A stretch of DNA of 39,760 nt from assembly GCA_036562565.1 (NCBI GenBank), contig DATCJY010000092.1, positions 1-39,760 on the forward strand. Direction: 5' to 3'. The DNA comes from DATCJY01 sp036562565. Its GTDB lineage: Bacteria; Bacteroidota; Bacteroidia; Flavobacteriales_D; Sanyastnellaceae. Made by a program: the position numbers and the translations under genes. Below are positions 7,989 to 14,828 of this stretch, in pieces (within the stretch, counting starts at the first letter, position 1; each line of letters begins with the position of its first letter). Under the pieces are notes generated by a model, which saw nothing but the letters and a program-made list of their open reading frames with translations, made no database searches and was not told where the DNA came from.

Positions 7989-8861
7989 ATGGCAAACCTC
8001 AAAGAAATACGACTTCGCATTAGCTCGGTAAACAGCACCATGCAGATTACCTCTGCCATGAAAATGGTGAGTGCTGCTAAGCTGAAGCGTGCACAGGACG
8101 CCATTACGCGCATGCGTCCGTATGCTGAGAAGTTACAGGAGATTCTTCAAAATGTAAGTTCCAGCCTCGATGCATCGGAGAACAAATACGCTATTCAACG
8201 TGAAGTGAAGAACGTATTGGTTGTTGCGATAACCTCTAACCGCGGTTTGGCCGGAGGTTTCAACAACAACATTGTGAAGGAAGTTCGCGCCCTTATGGGC
8301 AGCAGCCTTCAAGGAAAGAACGTCAAAATTCTTTCTGTTGGTAAAAAGGCTTACGACATCTATAAACGCACCCCATACCACACTGTAGAAGGATTTTCAG
8401 AAACTCCTTACGAAGTGTTTGATCGATTGACCTTCGAAAACTCTTCTGCCATTGCAGAGAGTATCATGCAGCAATTTGCCGAAGGCAAATACGACCAAGT
8501 GTTGTTGGTGTACAACAAGTTCAAGAACGCGGCTACTCAAGTGGTCGTTACTGAGCAGATGTTGCCGATTTTGCCTCCTACACAATCCGATGCCAATGCA
8601 ACGGAGTATATCTACGAGCCTAGCAAGGAAGAAATTCTTGAAGATTTGATTCCACGCAGCTTGAAGACACAATTCTTCAAAGCGCTTTTGGACTCCTATG
8701 CTGCGGAACACGGTGCACGTATGACAGCTATGCACAAAGCTACCGACAATGCTTCGGAGTTGGTAAAAGAATTGAAGCTGACCTACAACAAAGCCCGCCA
8801 AGCTGCCATCACAGGCGAGATTCTCGAAATCGTGGGTGGTGCGGAAGCGTTGAAAGGTTAA
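7989..8861 (+). CDS. atpG: ATP synthase F1 subunit gamma
   Basis: Central rotor shaft of F1, 290 residues. The N-terminal helix (MANLKEIRLRISSVNSTMQITSAMKMVSAAKL) and the C-terminal helix (DNASELVKELKLTYNKARQAAIT) that form the coiled-coil shaft are both present, so the protein is complete. It is the last gene of the operon and is followed by the terminator at 8884-8912. Confidence 0.96.
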   Translation: MANLKEIRLRISSVNSTMQITSAMKMVSAAKLKRAQDAITRMRPYAEKLQEILQNVSSSLDASENKYAIQREVKNVLVVAITSNRGLAGGFNNNIVKEVRALMGSSLQGKNVKILSVGKKAYDIYKRTPYHTVEGFSETPYEVFDRLTFENSSAIAESIMQQFAEGKYDQVLLVYNKFKNAATQVVVTEQMLPILPPTQSDANATEYIYEPSKEEILEDLIPRSLKTQFFKALLDSYAAEHGARMTAMHKATDNASELVKELKLTYNKARQAAITGEILEIVGGAEALKG

Positions 8862-8883
8862 GATATTTACTATATGGATTTTT

Positions 8884-8912
8884 AAAACCCCGCTAACCAG
8901 CGGGGTTTTTTT
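8884..8912 (+). terminator. Intrinsic terminator of the atp operon
   Basis: AAAACCCCGC (8884-8893) pairs with GCGGGGTTTT (8900-8909) around a six-base loop, followed by further Ts. It lies 22 bases after the atpG stop. Confidence 0.9.
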
Positions 8913-8997
8913 ATGTCCTATGGCATGAGGTGATTCGCTATGGATAAAATGGGTGTTGAAAATGAATTCGATACAGGAAGTGCTCCCCAAAAAAACC

Positions 8998-9029
8998 TTT
9001 GGGGCGTCTGAATGCACGAGCTATATTTG
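8998..9029 (+). promoter_or_regulatory. Promoter of prs
   Basis: TTTG (8998-9001), a 20-base spacer and TATATTTG (9022-9029) form a consensus Bacteroidota promoter. It lies 25 bases before the ATG at 9055. The -33 element is inside the palindrome CCCCAAA-N6-TTTGGGG at 8985-9004. Confidence 0.78.
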
Positions 9030-9054
9030 CGGCCCTTAAAAACTAGTGCACGGC

Positions 9055-9999
9055 ATGGAAAACGCTATGGTTAAGATTCTGGCAGGCTCCGCCTCCAAAT
9101 ACATGGGAGAGAGCATTGCCCGTGAATTCGGAATCCCTCTCGGAAATGTAATCATTCAGCGTTTCAGTGACGGAGAGTTTCAACCTTCCATCGAAGAAAC
9201 CGTGCGCGGTAAAGACGTTATCATCGTACAGTCCACTTTCCCACCGAGTGACAACTTGATGGAGCTTTTACTCTTGATTGATGCTGCTAAACGCGCATCT
9301 GCCAAGAGAATTGTAGCGGTGATACCATACTTTGGGTTGGCACGCCAAGACAGAAAGGATAAGCCACGTGTGGCTATCGGTGCTAAGCTGGTGGCTAATT
9401 TGCTTACTGCCGCAGGTGTGAACCGCGTTATTACCATGGATTTGCACGCGGAGCAAATTCAGGGGTTCTTTGAAGTACCTGTAGATCATCTTTATGCATC
9501 TACCATCTTCGTCCCTCATTTGCAAAACATGAACATTCCGGACCTGCTCATTGCAGCACCGGATACCGGTGGTACAAAACGCGCCAACGCTTATGCAAAA
9601 CTGTTGGGCAGTGACCTAGCCATCTGCTACAAGCAACGCAAGGTGGCCAACCAAGTGGAAAGCATGACCGTGATTGGTGATGTGAAAGGCAAAAACGTAG
9701 TGATTGTGGACGACATGGTGGACACAGCCGGTACGCTTTGCAAAGCTGCTGATGTAATGATGGAAAACGGAGCCCTCAGCGTGCGCGCTATCTGTACTCA
9801 CCCGGTGTTGAGCGGGCAGGCGTATGAGCGCATTGAGGCCTCTGCATTGAAAGAATTGATTGTTACCGATAGTATTCCTCTGAAAGAAGGAAGACCAACG
9901 CGCAAGATAAAAGTGTTGGGTATTGGTGCTTTGTTCAGCGGTGTATTGCACAACCTCATTGAGAATAAGAGCATCAGCTCCAACTTTATTATTTCGTAA
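9055..9999 (+). CDS. prs: Ribose-phosphate pyrophosphokinase
   Basis: PRPP synthetase of 314 residues, which makes PRPP from ribose 5-phosphate and ATP for purine, pyrimidine, histidine, tryptophan and NAD synthesis. The N-terminal motif KILAGSASKYMGESIAREFG, the DLHAEQIQGFF segment and the PRPP-binding loop VVIVDDMVDTAGT are present. A GTG at 9046 would add three residues and an ATG at 9067 would remove four. I chose 9055 for its spacing from the promoter. rplY follows after 23 bases. Confidence 0.94.
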   Translation: MENAMVKILAGSASKYMGESIAREFGIPLGNVIIQRFSDGEFQPSIEETVRGKDVIIVQSTFPPSDNLMELLLLIDAAKRASAKRIVAVIPYFGLARQDRKDKPRVAIGAKLVANLLTAAGVNRVITMDLHAEQIQGFFEVPVDHLYASTIFVPHLQNMNIPDLLIAAPDTGGTKRANAYAKLLGSDLAICYKQRKVANQVESMTVIGDVKGKNVVIVDDMVDTAGTLCKAADVMMENGALSVRAICTHPVLSGQAYERIEASALKELIVTDSIPLKEGRPTRKIKVLGIGALFSGVLHNLIENKSISSNFIIS

Positions 10000-10022
10000 T
10001 TTTTTAATAGCAACATAAACAC

Positions 10023-10619
10023 ATGAAACAAGTTTCATTGAGCGGTTCTCCAAGAGAGAACGTAGGAAGAAGAGAAGCAACGGAATTGCGTAGAAACGGT
10101 CGCGTTCCTGGTGTGATTTATGGCGGTGAGAAACAAATTCCATTCAGCGTTTCTGTAGTTGATTGGAACCGTATCATCTCCAGCCCTGATACACTTCAAG
10201 TGAACATTGAAGTGGGTGGTAAAGTATATCCAACCCTCGTTCAGGAGACACAATTCCACCCTGTAACCGATATGCCGGTTCACATTGACCTATTGGAATT
10301 GGTTCCAGGTAAGAAAGTGAAAACCAAATTGCCTGTACGCGTTTACGGTAGTTCCGAAGGTGTGAAAGCCGGTGGTAGATTGGTTCAACCTTACCGCAAG
10401 GTGCGTGTATATGGTGATCCTGCTAATTTCCCAGATGATATCCAAGTAGATATTTCTTCTTTGAAAATTGGTGATATGATCCGTGTCCGCGATCTCAAAG
10501 CGGATGGCTTCAAAGTATTGGAAGCTGAAGCATCTGCAGTAGTGGCTGTACAAGCTACAAGAGCTTCTATGGCTGATGCTAACGCAGCGAAAGAAGCAGA
10601 GGCTAAAAAGAAAAAATAA
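10023..10619 (+). CDS. rplY: 50S ribosomal protein L25/general stress protein Ctc
   Basis: The 198-residue, CTC-type long form of L25, which binds 5S rRNA. The N-terminal L25 domain is about 1-92 and includes the 5S rRNA-binding segment RNGRVPGVIYGG. The C-terminal TL5/CTC beta domain runs to about 185 and ends in a lysine-rich tail. The prs-rplY-pth arrangement is widely conserved. Confidence 0.92.
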   Translation: MKQVSLSGSPRENVGRREATELRRNGRVPGVIYGGEKQIPFSVSVVDWNRIISSPDTLQVNIEVGGKVYPTLVQETQFHPVTDMPVHIDLLELVPGKKVKTKLPVRVYGSSEGVKAGGRLVQPYRKVRVYGDPANFPDDIQVDISSLKIGDMIRVRDLKADGFKVLEAEASAVVAVQATRASMADANAAKEAEAKKKK

Positions 10620-10646
10620 TCAGGTCTTAATCCATTGAACTGATTG

Positions 10647-11210
10647 ATGAAATACCTCATTGTCGGCTTGGGAAACATCGGAAGTGAGTACGCTGAGACC
10701 CGCCACAACATAGGATTCAAAGTATTGGACGCTCTTGCCGGAGCGTCCAATCTTTTTTTTACCACTGCGCGCTATGCTGATGTGTGCGAAATGCGCCATA
10801 AAGGCAAAACCTTTATCCTTATTAAACCTTCCACTTACATGAACTTGTCCGGTAATGCCGTGCGTTACTGGATGCAACAAGAAAAAATTCCATTGGAAAA
10901 TCTGCTGGTCATTACCGATGACTTGGCGTTGCCATTTGGCAAACTCCGTTTGCGCGGCAAGGGAAGCGATGGTGGTCACAATGGACTGAAGCACATCAAC
11001 GAGGTATTGCAAACGCAGAATTATGCGCGTCTACGTTTCGGTATCAGTGCTGAGTTTTCAAAAGGTCATCAAGTGGATTACGTACTTGGAAAATGGAACG
11101 AAGAAGAACAGAAATTACTTCCCGAAAAAATTGACCGCGCATGCAAATGCATACTCAGCTTTGCTCACATTGGTCTTGCGCGCACGATGAACGAGTTCAA
11201 TACCAAGTAA
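10647..11210 (+). CDS. pth: Peptidyl-tRNA hydrolase
   Basis: Releases peptides from prematurely dropped peptidyl-tRNA; 187 residues. Motifs seen are the N-terminal MKYLIVGLGNIGSEYAETRHNIGF with the catalytic histidine (TRHNIGF), KPSTYMNLSG, and GSDGGHNGLKHI. An upstream TTG at 10644 is in frame, but the ATG at 10647 is preferred. It lies 27 bases after rplY and completes the prs-rplY-pth unit. It converges with the anti-sigma gene, and no clear terminator is seen between them. Confidence 0.93.
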   Translation: MKYLIVGLGNIGSEYAETRHNIGFKVLDALAGASNLFFTTARYADVCEMRHKGKTFILIKPSTYMNLSGNAVRYWMQQEKIPLENLLVITDDLALPFGKLRLRGKGSDGGHNGLKHINEVLQTQNYARLRFGISAEFSKGHQVDYVLGKWNEEEQKLLPEKIDRACKCILSFAHIGLARTMNEFNTK

Positions 11211-11266
11211 ACCTTTCAGCTCTTGGTGTGGCGTTTCATTCACTACGCCATCACTGGTCAACTTGA

Positions 11267-12631
11267 TTATTTGGATTCATTTTTAGTGATTAAATCTTTG
11301 GCTTTGTCCCAAAGCGTTTTTTCCTTTTGCTCCTTGCTAGCGACTTTCTTATGCAGTTCGAAACGACCGATTTTGATGTACACTCGGTCTTTGTTGTTTT
11401 CCGGCACACGCTCAAATTTGAAATTGCGGTTCACGCGTTGCGAGAGCATTTCAAGATGTCTTTCGGTGTAGATGAACGCATCGGTTCCGGATATGCGAGA
11501 AGAAGCTGCTTTGCCTAGGAATGCTATCAATGTTACGGTTTCTTGCGATGTTCCGTAATGCTGGATAGGCTCTTCATACACTTTCTTCATGTCAGGCACC
11601 GTGAACGCAAGGCTATTGGGCTGCAATGTTGCCAGACTTTCTCCTTCTTGATAGGGAAGGTAGTCGTATGAATCAGTGCGCTTCGGTGATGTGCCGTTTT
11701 GGGATGGTGTAGGCTCGTGTGCAAAGTCGCCTTCACCATAGTTGTTTGAATCAACTGAGACAGGGATGTACGTCTTTGTAGGTGTGTCGTTATTAATCGC
11801 ACTATTGATGCTTGGCTCGGCAACTGTTTCGGTTGAAGAAGAAGGTGCTTGCGTTTTGCTGCCTGCTTTGAGCTGAACTTGTCCTTTTGGTACATCTGCG
11901 ATGGCTGTAATCGCAGTGGAGCTATGATTCAATTTGAGTATTGCGATGAGCAATGCAACAGAAGCTGCTGCACTCATGGCATAATAGAATGTTCTGAGGG
12001 AGAATACCGCAGCTTCTTTTTTGTAGAGGTTGTCTTTGTGGGGGAAGACAATTGCCTCAGGTTTTAGCTTGAGCAAGCTGTAAAGCGATTGCTCTTTGCA
12101 CAATGCTTCATCGGTGGCCAACATGGACTCCAGCATGAGGTTTTCCTCTTCCGTGAGATCACCTTCGCAATGTGCAATAAGCAAATCATGAATGGTGGTG
12201 TGGTCGATGCTTGCCGGAATACGAACGGAGTCTTTGTCTTCAAACACTTCAGACGGTGCTTGCAACTTGGTCATCGCATAGACTCTTCTCCAGTTGTCCA
12301 CCAGTGTTGTACCTGCTGAAAGCTTGTCCAACAAGGACTTTTCTTCAGCCGTTAAATCGCCTTCAAGTTCTTTGGCGAGCAACTCATCTATGAGAAGTTC
12401 TTCAGGCGTTGGTTCGGCCTTTTTGAGGCTTGCTTTGCCATCAAATAACACGGGTTCCTCGGGGAGCTCATATTCCATTTGTTCTTGGAAGAATTTCATC
12501 TCTTCCAGTTCCTCCTCAAGGTCCGGATTGTTTTGCAGAAACAGCTGCAACTCCTCAAGCAATTCCGCTTGAAGGTTGCCTTCCAAGTAATCTAGGAAGA
12601 ACACTTCGTAGTTGTCTCTGCTGATATTCAT
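11267..12631 (-). CDS. Putative anti-sigma factor, single-pass membrane protein
   Basis: A 454-residue protein encoded two bases downstream of an ECF sigma factor. The cytoplasmic N-terminal half (1-210) is acidic and contains three related helical modules at about 7-50, 76-123 and 145-190. Each has an EG(N/D)L motif (17-20, 90-93, 156-159) followed by a Glu-rich helix, as in Bacteroidota anti-sigma N-terminal regions. One membrane helix is at about 214-234. The remaining 220 residues, rich in Ser/Thr/Pro at first, should be periplasmic and end in a basic segment. The likely role is to hold the neighbouring sigma factor at the membrane until an envelope signal arrives. No zinc-binding HxxxCxxC motif is seen. 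The function rests on position and architecture. Confidence 0.7.
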   Translation of the reverse strand: MNISRDNYEVFFLDYLEGNLQAELLEELQLFLQNNPDLEEELEEMKFFQEQMEYELPEEPVLFDGKASLKKAEPTPEELLIDELLAKELEGDLTAEEKSLLDKLSAGTTLVDNWRRVYAMTKLQAPSEVFEDKDSVRIPASIDHTTIHDLLIAHCEGDLTEEENLMLESMLATDEALCKEQSLYSLLKLKPEAIVFPHKDNLYKKEAAVFSLRTFYYAMSAAASVALLIAILKLNHSSTAITAIADVPKGQVQLKAGSKTQAPSSSTETVAEPSINSAINNDTPTKTYIPVSVDSNNYGEGDFAHEPTPSQNGTSPKRTDSYDYLPYQEGESLATLQPNSLAFTVPDMKKVYEEPIQHYGTSQETVTLIAFLGKAASSRISGTDAFIYTERHLEMLSQRVNRNFKFERVPENNKDRVYIKIGRFELHKKVASKEQKEKTLWDKAKDLITKNESK

Positions 12632-12633
12632 TT

Positions 12634-13125
12634 TTACAGGATGTTTTCCAATTTTACAATATAGTTCTTCAAAGCCATGCGTCCACGGTAGATATAAACC
12701 TTGACCTGCGATTCGTTGAGGCCGGTTATTTCTTCAATCTCCTCGTAGCTGTAGCCTTCATAATCGCGCAGCAAAATCACACTTTTTTGAATGGGAGGCA
12801 ATTTATCCAAAGCCTCATTTAGTGCTTCGCTGAGGTCGTTGTATTGATGCTTGGCAGTGGAAATCATACTCACCTTGGCATCGTCTTGATAATCGCGATA
12901 GCGTTTTTCCCTTCGCATTTGATCTATCATAGTGTGATAGCCTGCGGTGAAGATGTAGCTCTTGGCTTTCTCAAAACTCACTTCCTCCACTTTGGTCCAT
13001 AGCTTGGCAAAGGTGTCTTGTACAAGGTCTTTTGCTTTGTCCGTGTCTTTCACGTTTTTGAGCAAAAACCTGTACAATCCATCAGAGTAGAGATCCACTG
13101 TTTTATTGTACTCGGCAGTTGTCAC
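12634..13125 (-). CDS. ECF-type RNA polymerase sigma factor
   Basis: A 163-residue sigma-70-family factor with only regions 2 and 4. Region 2 includes DLVQDTFAKLWTKVE and the DNA-melting stretch with RREKRYRD. Region 4 has LPPIQKSVILLRDYEGYSYEEIEEITGLNESQVK, the -35-recognising helix-turn-helix. The stop codon is two bases before the ATG of the anti-sigma gene, consistent with coupled translation. A TAnnTTCG box (TACATTCG, minus strand, 13166-13159) lies 33 bases upstream but has no good partner element. Its regulon is unknown; the barrel protein gene 46 bases upstream is a candidate. Confidence 0.9.
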   Translation of the reverse strand: MTTAEYNKTVDLYSDGLYRFLLKNVKDTDKAKDLVQDTFAKLWTKVEEVSFEKAKSYIFTAGYHTMIDQMRREKRYRDYQDDAKVSMISTAKHQYNDLSEALNEALDKLPPIQKSVILLRDYEGYSYEEIEEITGLNESQVKVYIYRGRMALKNYIVKLENIL

Positions 13126-13171
13126 TGATTAGTAAGTTGAGTGATAGTGATAATGAGGCGAATGTAGGAGA

Positions 13172-13978
13172 TTACCAAGGAATTATTTGTAAACCAACCG
13201 TCATCGGATATACTTCCGGTCCTTTGTTCTTCTTGAACAAGGGGGTCAATCCATAGGTGGCAAAGAGCGTGAAGTTTTTATAGCCAATGCGTGCTGTGGC
13301 ATCCAATGTGAATGGATTTACATTGAAATCGTTTCTGCGTCTGAGTTGGCCATCTTCATTGCCCTTTTCCCATTTCTGTTTCACGATGGTGTTCATGTTC
13401 CAGCCACCAATGATACCGGCTGTTATATGGAAGTTGTTGTCTTCGTTTCTTGAGGTGTTGAACTCAAGTAAGAGTGGAATGTTCACATATGAAGTGCGTA
13501 ATTTGTTTTTGGTGTAAGTCATCAGTGTATCTGGAATTAGAATACCGTAGGTGGCGCTACTGTCACGGGTTTCCATGCTCACATTGTTCTTCAATCCGTA
13601 ACTGTTCCAAGTAAGTCCTACACCGGTAACGATACCTACATAATCACTGATGATGCGGGCTTTCTTTTCAAAGAGGTTCAATCTCCAGCTTAGTGAACGG
13701 CTGTAATCCATCTCAAGCCAATCGTATTCTTCAGGCATGGTGGTGCTTCCGTCTTTGGTGAAGAGCATGTTCACACCCAAGTCGATACCGCCCCAATAAG
13801 TAAGAGAGTATTTGTCCACATCTTTTGTTAGCTTGGCATCAATCTTTGTAGAGTCTTTTTCTTCCACAATGGTGATGATTTTATTGCCCAAGCGAATGTT
13901 CGTAGTGTCGCTATCATTTTGAGCAGCCATACTTAAGCCTAGCAGGCTCATTATACATATGAAGAGTAACTTTTTCAT
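13172..13978 (-). CDS. Outer-membrane beta-barrel protein of unknown function
   Basis: A 268-residue exported protein. The signal peptide is MKKLLFICIMSLLGLSMAAQ, cleaved near residue 19. After an acidic linker the rest consists of alternating amphipathic strands rich in Tyr, Trp, Asn and Gly, typical of small Bacteroidota outer-membrane barrels (PorT/OmpW-like size class). I do not recognise a specific family. It lies directly upstream of the sigma/anti-sigma pair on the same strand, so it may share their transcript or be a target. An 8-bp inverted repeat (13979-14024) abuts the ATG. Confidence 0.75.
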   Translation of the reverse strand: MKKLLFICIMSLLGLSMAAQNDSDTTNIRLGNKIITIVEEKDSTKIDAKLTKDVDKYSLTYWGGIDLGVNMLFTKDGSTTMPEEYDWLEMDYSRSLSWRLNLFEKKARIISDYVGIVTGVGLTWNSYGLKNNVSMETRDSSATYGILIPDTLMTYTKNKLRTSYVNIPLLLEFNTSRNEDNNFHITAGIIGGWNMNTIVKQKWEKGNEDGQLRRRNDFNVNPFTLDATARIGYKNFTLFATYGLTPLFKKNKGPEVYPMTVGLQIIPW

Positions 13979-14024
13979 GTCCTATGATTTTTTAAATGTC
14001 GTTGCCAATATTTGAACATAGGAC
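13979..14024 (-). promoter_or_regulatory. Inverted repeat abutting the start codon of the barrel protein gene
   Basis: GTCCTATG (13979-13986) and CATAGGAC (14017-14024) are a perfect 8-bp inverted repeat around a 30-base AT-rich spacer. The proximal arm touches the ATG at 13978. It could be an operator or an mRNA stem controlling translation. No clear TAnnTTTG box is seen for this gene. Confidence 0.4.
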
Positions 14025-14087
14025 GGCCTGTTGAAAATGAAAGTTACAGGACGACAGCAAAAACTGCTGTTTTTGTATTAAGTCGCA

Positions 14088-14828
14088 TTAAATCATTGAT
14101 TTAATAATGTTTTCTAAATCCGATGGCGTGTCAATTGCAGGTGTTTCGATGGCAGTTTCTGCCACAAAAATGGATTTGCCGCTCTCCAGCCAACGCAATT
14201 GTTCCAGTGATTCGGCCATTTCCAATGGTGAAGGAGGAAGTGCGCTGATGGCTTGCAATACGGGCGTTTTATAGGCATATAAGCCCAGGTGCTTGTAATA
14301 AGTTTGATGCTTGAGCCATTCTTCTTGTGGAATAGATTTCTGATACGGAATAGCATGACGGCTGAAGTAAATGGCTCTTCCATTATTGGCAAACACAACC
14401 TTTACTTTATTCGGATCAAATAGCACATCGATTTCATCAATCTTCTTTGCAAGTGTTGCTATTTCCACTTCATCCAATGAAATCAATTGAGCGAGCGCAT
14501 CAATTTGCTCAGGTGCTACAAATGGTTCATCGCCTTGAATATTGATGACGGCATCGGCTGCAATGCCCGAAACGGTGAGTGCCTCCAGACAACGATCCGT
14601 TCCACTCGGGTGTTGATTAGAAGTCATGACAACTTTTTTACCCAAGGATGTTACATGACGAAAGATGCGTTCATCGTCCGTAGCCACGATGATTTCTTTT
14701 AGCATGGTCGCTTGTTCAGCTTGCTCTATGACACGTTGAATCATGGATTTATTTCCAATCATCGCTAGTGGTTTACCGGGAAAGCGTGTGCTTCCGTAAC
14801 GAGCAGGTATGATGCCTATAATAATCAT
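14088..14828 (-). CDS. kdsB: 3-deoxy-manno-octulosonate cytidylyltransferase (CMP-Kdo synthetase)
   Basis: Activates Kdo with CTP to give CMP-Kdo for the lipopolysaccharide inner core. At 246 residues it is a normal length. Motifs include the nucleotide-binding start IPARYGSTRFPGKPLAMIG, KVVMTSNQHPSGTDR, and the metal-binding INIQGDEPF. The ATG overlaps the stop of the preceding TonB-dependent receptor by four bases (ATGA, 14825-14828), so the two are translationally coupled. No convincing terminator follows. Confidence 0.93.
   Translation of the reverse strand: MIIIGIIPARYGSTRFPGKPLAMIGNKSMIQRVIEQAEQATMLKEIIVATDDERIFRHVTSLGKKVVMTSNQHPSGTDRCLEALTVSGIAADAVINIQGDEPFVAPEQIDALAQLISLDEVEIATLAKKIDEIDVLFDPNKVKVVFANNGRAIYFSRHAIPYQKSIPQEEWLKHQTYYKHLGLYAYKTPVLQAISALPPSPLEMAESLEQLRWLESGKSIFVAETAIETPAIDTPSDLENIIKSMI

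Noticed and set aside
11226..11254. Hairpin around TGGCGT...ACGCCA as terminator between pth and the anti-sigma gene
   Set aside because: There is no U-run on either strand and the loop is long; it may be chance.
14054..14070. Hairpin ACAGCA-N5-TGCTGT as kdsB terminator
   Set aside because: The stem is only 6 bp, and the T-run follows it on the plus strand where no gene ends.
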